A stretch of 64,000 nucleotides of DNA from Corynebacterium sp. ACRPS (GTDB lineage Bacteria; Actinomycetota; Actinomycetes; Mycobacteriales; Mycobacteriaceae), in the NCBI RefSeq assembly GCF_022346005.1, contig NZ_JAKRMY010000003.1, forward strand, positions 102,096-166,095, in the 5' to 3' direction. Positions 25,734 through 35,825 of the stretch are shown here, piece by piece; the first letter of the stretch is position 1, and every line of letters starts with the position of its first letter. The translations under genes and the position numbers were made by a program. The notes below the pieces were generated by a model, which was not told the DNA's origin, searched no databases, and saw only the letters and a list, made by a program, of their open reading frames with translations.

Positions 25734-26882
25734 CTACACGTGGCGGTCCAGCCAGTCCACCACGGTGTCGAGGGCCTGGTCAGCGGCTGGCTCGTTGAAG
25801 ACCTCGTGCTTCTGGCCCTCCCAGTTGATGTATTCCACGTCATCAGAGGAAATGGAGTTGTACCAGTCCTGGGAGAAGTACGGCGGAACGATGCCGTCCT
25901 TGGTGCCGTGCATGATAAGCGTCGGCGCGGTAAACAGGTCCGCGTTCACAGCATCGTAGGTAGCGATAGCACCCAGCTGCAGCGCGGTACCGGCGCTGGT
26001 CTTTTGCGCGATGAGCGGGCTAGACGCGTACTCGTCCTTCACGGCCTGGCTGGTGGAAATGCCTTCCGTGAAGGGGTTGGACAGCATGATCTTCTTCGTG
26101 AACTCCGGCGACTGCGCACCAATGTAGGTGCGGTGCGGGATCAGGTTCTGCGCGTAGTTGGCGTTGAAGCTGGTGATATCCGCCAACGGCAGGCGCTCGA
26201 ACAGGGTGGGGTCGAGCTGCTTTTGCACCTCAGAGATCTCGTCCGGCGTGATGGTCTCGCCCGTTGCCTTCTTACCGGACAGGTTCAACGGTGCACCACC
26301 GCCATTGGTGATGATGCCATCGACCTTGCCAGGCTCACGAATGCCGTATGCCTGGACGGTCAACGAGCCCATGGAGTGGCCCAGAAGGAAGGTCTTTACA
26401 TCGGGGTGCTCACCCTTAGCCATGTCGACGACGCGGTCGAAGTCATTGAGGATGTACTGGAAGTTATCGATGTGCCCCAGTGGCGTGCTGCCGGAGGCAG
26501 ACTTACCGTGTCCACGGTGGTCCAGGCGGTAGACGTTGTAGCCAGCGTCCAGCAGACGCTTGGCCACGTAGTCATAGCGGCCAGAGTGCTCAGAAACACC
26601 ATGTGCCAACACGACGTTGCCGCGTGGGTTTTCTACCAGCTGCTTGCGGTAGTAAATCTTCACGCCCTCGCCGTCGTGGCTATCGAAGTAGCCGTCTTCA
26701 TCGGCGATCTGCTTATCAGAAACGGTGGAGCGACCGAGAACGTCGGTCTTATCTGCCGTTGCTTCTGCTACTGGCTGGCCGCCTTCCGCAAAGGCGGTAG
26801 CGGTGAGCGTCCCCGATACTGCGATGGGCGCCATGGATACAGCGGTTGCGGTAGCCAGAACGCACAGTTTCTTCCTCATCAT
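25734..26882 (-). CDS. Secreted alpha/beta hydrolase (monoacylglycerol lipase-like, S33)
   Basis: A 382-residue exported hydrolase. The signal peptide (MMRKKLCVLATAT...) is probably cleaved near TATAFA. The hydrolase fold shows the oxyanion strand VVLAHGVSEHSGRY, DHRGHGKS, the nucleophile elbow GHSMGS, the acid in HGTKDGIVP and the catalytic His in GQKHEVFNE. The pattern is that of Hydrolase_4 (monoglyceride lipase/lysophospholipase-like) enzymes, so glycerides or lysolipids are likely substrates. ATG at 26882 is chosen because AAAAGGAG lies seven bases upstream; the longer frame to 26912 has no such site. It may be cotranscribed with the phosphoesterase, although a hairpin separates them. 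Confidence 0.88.
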   Translation of the reverse strand: MMRKKLCVLATATAVSMAPIAVSGTLTATAFAEGGQPVAEATADKTDVLGRSTVSDKQIADEDGYFDSHDGEGVKIYYRKQLVENPRGNVVLAHGVSEHSGRYDYVAKRLLDAGYNVYRLDHRGHGKSASGSTPLGHIDNFQYILNDFDRVVDMAKGEHPDVKTFLLGHSMGSLTVQAYGIREPGKVDGIITNGGGAPLNLSGKKATGETITPDEISEVQKQLDPTLFERLPLADITSFNANYAQNLIPHRTYIGAQSPEFTKKIMLSNPFTEGISTSQAVKDEYASSPLIAQKTSAGTALQLGAIATYDAVNADLFTAPTLIMHGTKDGIVPPYFSQDWYNSISSDDVEYINWEGQKHEVFNEPAADQALDTVVDWLDRHV

Positions 26883-27146
26883 GTACGTACTCCTTTTAGT
26901 GGTTTGTGTCACGCATATTGATAGGATGACTTTTAGGTCACCTTGATAGTAGTTTCCCCGGGAACGTAATTCAAGTATTTTTTATTTATGGCTGCCAACT
27001 TTTTAAGAAATAGCTGTGAGAATAATCAGGCGCCCTCAGGCTGCCGCTATAAAGGCGGTTGAGCCACCTCAGAGGCCTTAGACATAGCAAAGCGGGAAGA
27101 CCGATCTCTCGATCTTCCCGCTCAACGGCGCTAGGGATTAACGCTA
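26883..27146. other. Intergenic region between ppk2 and the secreted hydrolase gene
   Basis: This 264-base stretch is AT-rich near 26,930-27,020. It should hold the hydrolase promoter, although no confident -10/-35 pair was picked. A small dyad TGACTTTTAGGTCA (about 26928-26941) may be an operator. The ppk2 terminator hairpin is at its far end. Confidence 0.5.
27091..27122 (-). terminator. ppk2 terminator hairpin
   Basis: AGCGGGAAGA and TCTTCCCGCT form a stable stem closed by ...CCGATCTCTCGA..., 25 bases after the ppk2 stop. The T-run is weak on the minus strand. Confidence 0.6.
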
Positions 27147-28046
27147 CTAATCACCAATCTGGTCGCGGCCGCGCTTGACGATGTTCCCGTCCGGCTCACC
27201 CACCACGTCGTAATCTTTATTGGTGTATTCAAACTTGGACAAGACATACCGCATCGCGTTGACGCGGGCGCGCTTCTTGTCATTGGACTTGATGGTAATC
27301 CACGGCGATTCCTCAGTATCCGTATAACGGAACTGCTCTTCCTTCGCACGCGTGTAGTCGTCCCACTTATCCAGAGAAGCCAGGTCCATCGGCGAAAGCT
27401 TCCACTGGCGCACCGGATCAATCTGGCGGATAGCAAAGCGCGTGCGCTGTTCCTTCCGGGTAACAGAGAACCACAGCTTGGTCAGCGAAATGCCCGATCC
27501 CAGGATCATGTTTTCTAGCATGGGCACCTCGCGCAGGAACTCCGCGTGCTGCGACTCGGTACAAAAGCCCATCACCCGCTCAACGCCGGAGCGGTTGTAC
27601 CACGAGCGGTCAAAGAAGACGATTTCGCCGGCAGCCGGGAAGTGCTCGATATAGCGCTGGAAATACCAAGAGGTAGACTCACGTGGGGATGGCTTTTCCA
27701 ACGCGACGGTGCGCGCACCACGCGGGTTCAAGTGCTCGTTGAAACGCTTGATGGTTCCGCCCTTACCGGCAGCATCGCGACCCTCAAATAAAATGATGTG
27801 GCGCTGGCCAGTTTCCTTGGTCCAGTTCTGCCACTTCAATAGCTCAATTTGAAGTGCGCGCTTAATGGACTCGTATTCATTGCGAGTCATACGCTCTTCA
27901 TAAGGGTAATTCTCGCGCCACGTCTGCACCGGAGAGCCATCCGGCATGATCAGCGACGGATCATCCTCATCCGTTCCGTCAACGACGAAGCCGTCGGTTT
28001 TTGCAAGGTCAATCTCAGGAAGGTCGTCGTCTTTAATATCAGCCAT
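27147..28046 (-). CDS. ppk2: Polyphosphate kinase 2
   Basis: A 299-residue PPK2-family kinase that moves phosphate between polyphosphate and nucleoside diphosphates (ADP/GDP). Walker A GRDAAGKGG is at residues 89-97 and the lid/Walker B segment FDRSWYNRSGVERVMG around 145-160, with Asp146 and Arg147. Length and organisation match class I PPK2, as in corynebacteria where it follows porH-porA. A strong terminator lies between porA and this gene, so it has its own promoter in the 28047-28118 gap. Direction of the reaction cannot be told from sequence. Confidence 0.94.
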   Translation of the reverse strand: MADIKDDDLPEIDLAKTDGFVVDGTDEDDPSLIMPDGSPVQTWRENYPYEERMTRNEYESIKRALQIELLKWQNWTKETGQRHIILFEGRDAAGKGGTIKRFNEHLNPRGARTVALEKPSPRESTSWYFQRYIEHFPAAGEIVFFDRSWYNRSGVERVMGFCTESQHAEFLREVPMLENMILGSGISLTKLWFSVTRKEQRTRFAIRQIDPVRQWKLSPMDLASLDKWDDYTRAKEEQFRYTDTEESPWITIKSNDKKRARVNAMRYVLSKFEYTNKDYDVVGEPDGNIVKRGRDQIGD

Positions 28047-28118
28047 GCACCAAGTGTAACCCGAATGTAGACATCTAGCGCGCTAACTTTTCGCAGGTGC
28101 ACCCCAAAAATAAAGGAA

Positions 28119-28157
28119 AGAAAAACGAAAAAAGACCTACCGAAACCGGTAGGTCTT
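28119..28157 (-). terminator. Rho-independent terminator of porH-porA
   Basis: A perfect 10-bp stem AGACCTACCG/CGGTAGGTCT (28133-28156) with a GTTT loop, followed on the minus strand by TTTTTTCGTTTTT. A textbook terminator just after porA. Confidence 0.92.
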
Positions 28158-28196
28158 CCTTGTTTAGTAAGCCTTAAGGCTCACCCGAGGATGCTC

Positions 28197-28328
28197 TTAG
28201 ACGAACATGCCGATCAGCTGGGATGCACCGTTAGCAATGTCGATGAACGGGCTAACAATGTCGTGGCCAGCTTCTACGATGGTGTTAGCTACGCCGTTTG
28301 CCTTGGAGGAAAAAGTGATGATTTCCAT
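28197..28328 (-). CDS. porA: Cell-wall channel-forming peptide PorA (43 aa)
   Basis: A 43-residue ORF with AAGGAGA five bases before its ATG. The peptide is mostly amphipathic helix (VANTIVEAGHDIVSPFIDIANG) and has no signal peptide, as known for the corynebacterial mycomembrane porins. Identification rests on size and position: in C. glutamicum porH and porA (57 and 45 codons) lie in this order between groEL2 and ppk2 and together form the main cation-selective channel, with mycolic acids attached to Ser residues. Candidate acyl sites here are Ser7, Ser8, Ser26 and Ser35. Sequence conservation in the family is very low, so similarity alone would miss it. Confidence 0.78.
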   Translation of the reverse strand: MEIITFSSKANGVANTIVEAGHDIVSPFIDIANGASQLIGMFV

Positions 28329-28373
28329 TATGGTCTCCTTAAAATGGGATGGAAAGTAATCCGGTTTAGATTA

Positions 28374-28553
28374 CTAGGAAGACAGTTCGGTGATTGCGTC
28401 CGGCAAAGCTGCCTCAGTAGCAGTCTCAGCTGCGTTCTTCAAGTTACCAAAGGAAAGAATCTCGGTAACGCCGGACAGTACCTTGTACCAGCCTTCCTGG
28501 GTGTTTACGAAGTTGTCTAGGTGCATCTGGATGGTGGCGAGATCCACGTTCAT
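28374..28553 (-). CDS. porH: Cell-wall channel-forming peptide PorH (59 aa)
   Basis: A 59-residue ORF starting MNVDLATIQMHLDNF, with GAGGAG just upstream of its ATG at 28553; the longer frame to 28604 is rejected. It is acidic and amphipathic with no signal peptide or cysteine. PorH and PorA are both needed for the channel in C. glutamicum. Here porH lies 45 bases upstream of porA, and both share the terminator at 28119-28157. The long AT-rich region upstream suggests strong transcription. Assignment comes from gene order and size, not from detailed similarity. Confidence 0.78.
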   Translation of the reverse strand: MNVDLATIQMHLDNFVNTQEGWYKVLSGVTEILSFGNLKNAAETATEAALPDAITELSS

Positions 28554-29184
28554 GTTTTTCTCCTCGAATAGGTCCGAAGCTTGTACCCCGAAAGAGCTGT
28601 GCAATGTGCAGGCACCCTCGGTGGGCGCTACGAGGAGTATTTTGCCATAGGGCTTCAGCGAAGCAACCCCAGATTTCTAGAAACCTTCTCAGCGCCTTAA
28701 GTTTTCATAAAAATTTTACACTGGATTTTTACTTCAATCGTTTACCGTAATTACAACTGTATGCCGCTGAACTGGGACTACCGCGCCGCCGCCTCGCCGC
28801 AAGGTTAAGAAAAAATTAACACCGTAAAGATTGGTGATGAATTTTCCTATCAATGCAGTACCGGAGATTTATATGGAAGTAGTTTTCATTACCGCGGTTT
28901 TTGCCCACTTTTTACCCTAATACGGGGTTAGTTCCGGTAACTAAAGGCGAGTGAGAAGGCTGCCGATGTAACGAAAAGTAGATCCCAAGCTATACAAACG
29001 GATCCGTTCGTATCCCCTGTCCCCTCAAAGGGACCCCCGCCTCACCGCCTCACGGAAGGGGCATAAAACACCGCTGCGCCCCTCGCCGCGTGCGTTCAGC
29101 ACACAGTGAGGGGCGCAGCTTTCGCCAGACTCAAGCGCATATAAGAGCGGGAGCTCAGTATGCGCCAGGCGTGGTGGAGGGCGC
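28554..29184 (-). promoter_or_regulatory. Long upstream region of porH-porA
   Basis: These 631 bases hold no credible gene. The part 28,660-28,930 is strongly AT-rich compared with the rest of the window. On the minus strand an extended -10, TGTAAAAT, lies about 170 bases before porH (about 28715-28722) and could serve the porins, with a poor -35. The far end holds the groEL2 terminator. Confidence 0.5.
29060..29112 (-). terminator. groEL2 terminator
   Basis: GCTGCGCCCCTC pairs with GAGGGGCGCAGC (12-bp stem) about 70 bases after the groEL stop, followed on the minus strand by GGTGTTTTATG. A likely rho-independent terminator. Confidence 0.8.
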
Positions 29185-30864
<1,680 letters not shown>

Positions 30865-30946
30865 TCACGTCTTTCTCGCTGCGGACGCCCGCGACGGCAT
30901 GGCTGGTGAGTGTGGACCAACCTCAACCACAACGATGGAGATTTAT

Positions 30947-30973
30947 CTAGCACTCATCCTGTCCGAGTGCTAA
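30947..30973 (-). promoter_or_regulatory. CIRCE operator (HrcA binding site) of groEL2
   Basis: CTAGCACTC, a nine-base spacer and GAGTGCTAA match the CIRCE consensus (TTAGCACTC-N9-GAGTGCTAA) with one mismatch. On the minus strand TTAGCA and TAGATA at 18-base spacing overlap it and may be the groEL2 promoter. Confidence 0.93.
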
Positions 30974-31114
30974 CGCCCATTCTGGCACTCTCCTACCCCT
31001 ACTGCAAGAAACAACGCGCTTGCCTATAGCGATCTTTTGCCCGCCGCACACCGCGCTGTGACATTTCCCCCTCGGAAGGACGGCTGAGGCAGAAGGTGGC
31101 GCGGTGGGGCAGGT

Positions 31115-31130
31115 GGGGGCATCGGCAAGC
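31115..31130 (+). repeat. Intergenic long copy of the over-represented motif
   Basis: GGGGGCATCGGCAAGC. This is an intergenic copy (between groEL2 and the M20 peptidase gene) of the 11-mer CATCGGCAAGC, which recurs throughout the window. It shares its leading G-run with copies at 4840-4855 and 11658-11673 (reverse). Confidence 0.8.
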
Positions 31131-31204
31131 GCGGGGCAGGAATGCAAAGGAAATGTCGTGCGGATCTGTCTTGCGGTGTAAGCGCTCAAGGTACCGTGGA
31201 TTGC

Positions 31205-32572
31205 ATGACAGATATAATTGACAGCATACGCAGCGACCGTGGCACCATCTTCCGCCAGCTCAGCGAGCTCGTTGGATTCAACTCCGTGCACAATGAGTCA
31301 GGCTTGGAGGACCAGGCCCAGGGCGCGAGCCAGTGGGTGAAGGCCGCGCTGGAAGAAGCCGGGGCAACGGTAGAAACCATCACCACCGCGGATGGTTCCA
31401 CCGCCATTCTGGGCGAGCGCAAGGGTGAAGAAGGCGCCAAGACCGTCCTGTTGTACTCGCACTACGATGTCGTGCCCGCAGGAGACCGCGCAGCCTGGGA
31501 ATCCGATCCCTTCACCCTGACCGAGCGCGCCGATGCCGAGGGCACCACCCGCTGGTACGGCCGCGGCGCGGCAGACTGCAAGGGCAATGTAGCCATGCAC
31601 CTGGCGGCCCTGCGCGCACTGGAGGCCAATGGCGGCACCAAGGTGAACCTGAAGTACCTCATCGAAGGCTCCGAGGAGCGCGGCGGCGAGGGCCTGTCCC
31701 AGCTCATCAAGGACCGCCCGGAACTTTTCGCTGCCGATGCCATCCTGATTGCAGATGCCGGCAATGCCGCGGTGGGCCAGCCCACCTTGACCACCTCCCT
31801 GCGCGGCGGCGCGCAGATTGAGGTCGAGGTCAATACCCTGGCCGCGCCGGTGCACTCCGGCCAATTCGGCGGCGCGGCCCCGGATGCGGTGAAGGCGCTG
31901 ATGCGTACGCTGGATTCGCTGACGGATGAATACGGCCGCACCACCATCGATGGCGTGGATACCAGCGCCCACTGGCAGGGCCAGGAATACCCGGCCGAGG
32001 CCTTCCGTGGCGATGCGCAGCTGCTCGAGGGCACCGAGATCATGGGCTCCAAGGACCCAGAGGGTGCTACCCCAGTGGCAGACATGGTGTGGTCCCGCCC
32101 GGCCATTTCCGTGACCGGCTTTACCTCTACCCCGGTGGCTGAGGCCGTCAACGCCGTGCCCGCTACCGCGGCCGCCAAGCTGAACCTGCGCGTTCCGGCC
32201 GGCACCGATGCCCGCGCCATTGGCGAGGCCGTCTGCGAGCACGTGAAGAACCACGCCCCGTGGGGCGCGCACGTCAAGGCTGAGGTCGTGGAGGCCAATG
32301 CCGGTTTCTCCACCGACCCGGAAAAGCCCGCCGTGGCACTGTTGGGCCAGTGCCTCTCCGAGGCCTATGGCAAGGACACCGCAGCGCAAGGCATGGGCGG
32401 ATCTATCCCGCTGACCACCGAGCTGCAGGAGGCACACCCCAACGCGGAAATCGCCCTCTACGGCGTGGAGGAGCCCAAGTGCACCATCCACTCCGCCAAT
32501 GAGTCCGTCGATCCCACCGAGATCGAGCACGTCGCCGCCGCGGAGGCTCTTTTCTTGCAGCGCTACGCTTAA
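31205..32572 (+). CDS. M20-family dipeptidase (DapE/ArgE-like)
   Basis: A 455-residue zinc peptidase of the M20 family. The metal-binding segments are YSHYDVVPAG (His and Asp), GRGAADCKGNVAMH (bridging Asp) and EGSEERGGEGL (catalytic and ligand Glu). The C-terminal half carries the lid/dimerisation domain (THSGQFGG-type segment VHSGQFGGAAPDAV) and a final His ligand in CTIHSANESV. The pattern fits cytosolic dipeptidases that are annotated as succinyl-diaminopimelate desuccinylase-like but usually cleave dipeptides. ATG 31205 (MTDIIDSI) matches the family N-terminus; the frame from 31142 adds an unlikely leader. Confidence 0.9.
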   Translation: MTDIIDSIRSDRGTIFRQLSELVGFNSVHNESGLEDQAQGASQWVKAALEEAGATVETITTADGSTAILGERKGEEGAKTVLLYSHYDVVPAGDRAAWESDPFTLTERADAEGTTRWYGRGAADCKGNVAMHLAALRALEANGGTKVNLKYLIEGSEERGGEGLSQLIKDRPELFAADAILIADAGNAAVGQPTLTTSLRGGAQIEVEVNTLAAPVHSGQFGGAAPDAVKALMRTLDSLTDEYGRTTIDGVDTSAHWQGQEYPAEAFRGDAQLLEGTEIMGSKDPEGATPVADMVWSRPAISVTGFTSTPVAEAVNAVPATAAAKLNLRVPAGTDARAIGEAVCEHVKNHAPWGAHVKAEVVEANAGFSTDPEKPAVALLGQCLSEAYGKDTAAQGMGGSIPLTTELQEAHPNAEIALYGVEEPKCTIHSANESVDPTEIEHVAAAEALFLQRYA

Positions 32573-32591
32573 AAAGCGCGCAACGGCGGCA

Positions 32592-32597
32592 TATAAT
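32592..32597 (+). promoter_or_regulatory. Possible -10 box upstream of the mrp operon
   Basis: A consensus TATAAT lies about 20 bases after the dipeptidase stop and 220 bases before mrpA. No good -35 pairs with it. If used, the mrp message would carry a long leader including the dyad at 32694-32723. Confidence 0.45.
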
Positions 32598-32693
32598 ACT
32601 GTGCACGAAAAGTAATCTTTCGAAGTTGTGGAAAAACCGGTAAACTTTTGACGAGTTGACCCCGTTTCCGGCCACGCTACTTGCACAAGTGGG

Positions 32694-32723
32694 ACAGTTC
32701 GTACTCGGCCGAGTGCGAACTGT
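32694..32723 (+). promoter_or_regulatory. 30-bp dyad in the mrp leader (operator or attenuator)
   Basis: ACAGTTCGTACTCGG is followed at once by CCGAGTGCGAACTGT, a 15-bp arm palindrome with a single mismatch pair and no loop. TTTTGG follows. It is either a dimer-binding operator or, as RNA, a terminator-like hairpin about 95 bases before mrpA. Confidence 0.75.
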
Positions 32724-32816
32724 TTTGGTGTGTATATGCTCCCGGCGCATATCGCCACGCCCCACGGCACCGAGGGTCTGAGAACTTGACACAACCTAAG
32801 GAGCGCAGATTCCAAC

Positions 32817-35800
32817 GTGCTAATACTTCTGGGTGCCCTCATCGTTGCCACCGTGGTTGCACCGCTGCTCATTATGAATGTGGGCCGCCCAGCCTTTGGT
32901 TTATTGGCAATAGTTCCCGGTGTCGGTTTCGTGTGGACCCTCGCGCACTTTGCCCGGGGTACCTTCCGCGACGGCGGCACGCTGAATTACACCATCGAGT
33001 GGATGCCGGCCGCGCACCTCGCCGTGGATCTGCGCATGGATGCCCTAGGCGGGCTGTTTAGCCTCATTATCCTGGGCATGGGCGCGTTGGTCCTGCTGTA
33101 CTGCTGGGGTTATTTCGATTCCACGCGCCGCCGCCTTGCCATGTTCGCCGGCCAAATGGTGGGCTTTGCCACCGCCATGTTTGGGCTGGTGGCCTCCGAT
33201 AGCCTGCTGCTTATGTACGTCTTCTGGGAAATTACCTCCCTCTTGTCGTACCTGTTGGTCAGCTACTATGCCGAGCGCGCCTCCTCGCGCCGCGCCGCGC
33301 AGCAGGCTCTGATGGTCACCGTCTTGGGTGGCCTGTCCATGCTGATGGGTATCTGCCTGCTCGGCCGACAGACCGGGGCGTGGACGTTTAGTGAAATCCA
33401 CGCCTACGATCACTTCCCCCAAACCCCATACGTCACCGTCGCCATCGTGCTCATCTTGGTCGGCGCGCTGACCAAGTCCGCCATCGTGCCGGCGCACTTC
33501 TGGCTGCCGGGCGCGATGGCAGCGCCAACGCCGGTCTCGGCATATCTGCACTCCGCGGCCATGGTCAAGGCCGGAATCTACCTGGTCGCGCGCCTGGCAC
33601 CGGATATGTACGAGGTTGCCACCTGGCACCTCGTGGTCATTTCCTTAGGCGTCTTTACCATGCTGCTCGGCGGCTGGATGGCGCTGAAACAAAAGGACCT
33701 CAAGCTGATTTTGGCCTATGGCACGGTCTCCCAGCTGGGCTTTATTACCTCCATCGTGGCGGTTGGCTCCCGGGAGGCCATGCAGGCGGGCTTGGCGCTG
33801 ACCTTTGCCCACTCGCTCTTTAAGGCCGCACTGTTCATGGTGGTCGGCGCCATCGATCACTGCTCAGGCACGCGCGATATTACGAAGCTATCCGGCCTCG
33901 GCCGCAGGCAGCCCTTCCTCTACGGCATCGCCCTAATCTCCGCCCTATCCATGGCAGGCGTTCCCCCGCTCTTTGGTTTTGTGTCCAAGGAGGCCGTGCT
34001 GGAATCCACCATGCACGAAGGACTGCTCATTGGCATGCCGCGCAATATGATCCTGGTGGCCTATGTGGCAGGTTCCATCCTCACCATGGCCTATGCCCTG
34101 CGCTTTTTGTGGGGCGCCTTTGCCTCCAAGAACCTCCCGGACGATAAGGACGGCGTTTCTGCGGCCGTGGCCACGATGCACAAGGTCAACGTGGGCCTGT
34201 GGCTTGCTCCGGCCGTGCTCACCGCGCTGACCATCGCGCTTGGCCTCGCGCCGCAGGCGCTTTCGGCGGCCATCGATCAGCACCTCGATTCCACCTTTGG
34301 GGCAGGCGAGCACCACGGCCTGGCCCTCTGGCACGGGTGGTCGGTGACCTTGGGCGTCTCCGCCATCATCATCGTGGCCGGAATCATCGTGCACTGGCGC
34401 CGCCAGGTCCTGGAGCAATGGCAGTTTGCGTACCCCGCGCTTGGCGATGCCGACGCCGTCTACGACAAGGTCATCTCCACCCTGCGCAAGCTCTCCCTGC
34501 GCACCACGGCCGTGACCCAGCGCGGTTCGCTGCAGCTCAACCTGACTGTCATCTTCGCCACCCTGATGGTGCTGCCGCTGACCATGCTGATTACCGGTGA
34601 TCTCACGGATATCCGCATGGTGGTTGCAGAAAACCCCTGGCAGGTCGTCGCCGCCATCATCATGATGGTGGCCGCCATTGCGGCCACGGTGACCGATAAC
34701 CGCTTGTCTGCCGTCATCATCGTCGGCATTACCGGTTATTCCTTGTCCTTCGTCTTTGCCATCCACGGTGCCCCGGACTTGGCGCTGACCCAGCTGCTGA
34801 CAGAAACCATCATCATGGTTCTATTCATGCTGGTGCTGCGCCGCATCCCGGCGTCTACCGAGTGGAAGCAGGACCCGAAGATGGGCCGCCTGCGCGCCTG
34901 GCTCTCCGTTGGCACCGGCCTGACCGTCACCATTGTGGCCATGTTTGCCATCAACGCGCGGTCTGCCGAGCCCATCTCGCAGTACATGCCGGAGCTGGCC
35001 AAGGAGATTGGCCACGGCGCCAATGCCGTCAACGTCTTGCTGGTGGACCTGCGCGCCTGGGATACCTTTGGCGAGATCACGGTGATTATCATCGCCGCGC
35101 TCGGCGTGGCCTCCCTGATTTATCGCACCCAATCCTTCTCTAGGGATAGCCGCCGGCCTACCCTGCAGGTCACGGGCCGGCGCTGGCTGGCCGCGGGCTC
35201 GGAATCAGAGCAGGCGCTCAACCGCTCGCTGATGATCGATGTCTCCACCCGCGTGCTCTTCCCCTCCATGATGGCGCTGTCCTTCTATTTCTTCTTTGCC
35301 GGGCACAACGCGCCAGGCGGCGGCTTCGCCGGTGGCCTTGTGGCCGCACTCGCGCTCATCCTGCGCTACCTGGCCGGTGGCCGCGCGGAGCTCGATGAGG
35401 CCCTGCCCATCGATGCCGGGCGCACCATGGGCGCTGGCCTCTCCCTCTCTGCCTTGGCGGTGGTGGTGCCGATGTTCTTTGGCCACCCACCGCTTACCAG
35501 CGGATATACCTCGCCCGAGATCCCTCTTATCGGCGCGGTCTCGCTGCCTTCGGCGCTGGTCTTTGACTTGGGCGTCTACCTCATCGTCGTGGGGCTCACG
35601 CTCTACGTGCTCAGCTCGCTCGGCGCCAAGCTGGATGAGGAAGAAGAGATGCGTAAGCAACGCGCCCGCGACCGCGCCCGCTCGCTGGCGCGGAAGAACC
35701 GGGAGCGCAGCACCAAGCAAAAGGCCCAACGGGCGCAAAAACAAGAGAAGAAAAAAGAAAAGATACCAGCCGCAACGAGCTCCTCCGGCACAGGTTCCGA

Positions 35801-35825
35801 GGACAACGCAGGAAAGGAGAAATAA
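32817..35825 (+). CDS. mrpA: Mrp Na+/H+ antiporter subunit A fused to subunit B
   Basis: A 1002-residue membrane protein. The N-terminal 800 or so residues are MrpA (NuoL-like), with the proton-channel motif KSAIVPAHFWLPGAMAAPTPVSAYLH and the second conserved block HSLFKAALFMVVGAIDH, then the MrpA C-terminal helices. From about residue 805 (STRVLFPSMMALSFYFFFAGHNAPGGGFAGG) it continues as a full MrpB domain, so A and B are fused as reported for actinobacteria. A highly charged Lys/Arg/Glu tail ends it. GTG 32817 has AAGGAG 13 bases upstream, a long spacing. Its TAA is followed directly by the mrpC ATG. The complex exports Na+ in exchange for H+. Confidence 0.94.
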   Translation: MLILLGALIVATVVAPLLIMNVGRPAFGLLAIVPGVGFVWTLAHFARGTFRDGGTLNYTIEWMPAAHLAVDLRMDALGGLFSLIILGMGALVLLYCWGYFDSTRRRLAMFAGQMVGFATAMFGLVASDSLLLMYVFWEITSLLSYLLVSYYAERASSRRAAQQALMVTVLGGLSMLMGICLLGRQTGAWTFSEIHAYDHFPQTPYVTVAIVLILVGALTKSAIVPAHFWLPGAMAAPTPVSAYLHSAAMVKAGIYLVARLAPDMYEVATWHLVVISLGVFTMLLGGWMALKQKDLKLILAYGTVSQLGFITSIVAVGSREAMQAGLALTFAHSLFKAALFMVVGAIDHCSGTRDITKLSGLGRRQPFLYGIALISALSMAGVPPLFGFVSKEAVLESTMHEGLLIGMPRNMILVAYVAGSILTMAYALRFLWGAFASKNLPDDKDGVSAAVATMHKVNVGLWLAPAVLTALTIALGLAPQALSAAIDQHLDSTFGAGEHHGLALWHGWSVTLGVSAIIIVAGIIVHWRRQVLEQWQFAYPALGDADAVYDKVISTLRKLSLRTTAVTQRGSLQLNLTVIFATLMVLPLTMLITGDLTDIRMVVAENPWQVVAAIIMMVAAIAATVTDNRLSAVIIVGITGYSLSFVFAIHGAPDLALTQLLTETIIMVLFMLVLRRIPASTEWKQDPKMGRLRAWLSVGTGLTVTIVAMFAINARSAEPISQYMPELAKEIGHGANAVNVLLVDLRAWDTFGEITVIIIAALGVASLIYRTQSFSRDSRRPTLQVTGRRWLAAGSESEQALNRSLMIDVSTRVLFPSMMALSFYFFFAGHNAPGGGFAGGLVAALALILRYLAGGRAELDEALPIDAGRTMGAGLSLSALAVVVPMFFGHPPLTSGYTSPEIPLIGAVSLPSALVFDLGVYLIVVGLTLYVLSSLGAKLDEEEEMRKQRARDRARSLARKNRERSTKQKAQRAQKQEKKKEKIPAATSSSGTGSEDNAGKEK

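Noticed and set aside
31298..32980. 560-codon open frame on the minus strand
   Set aside because: Antisense to the M20 dipeptidase, with no ribosome site or domain.
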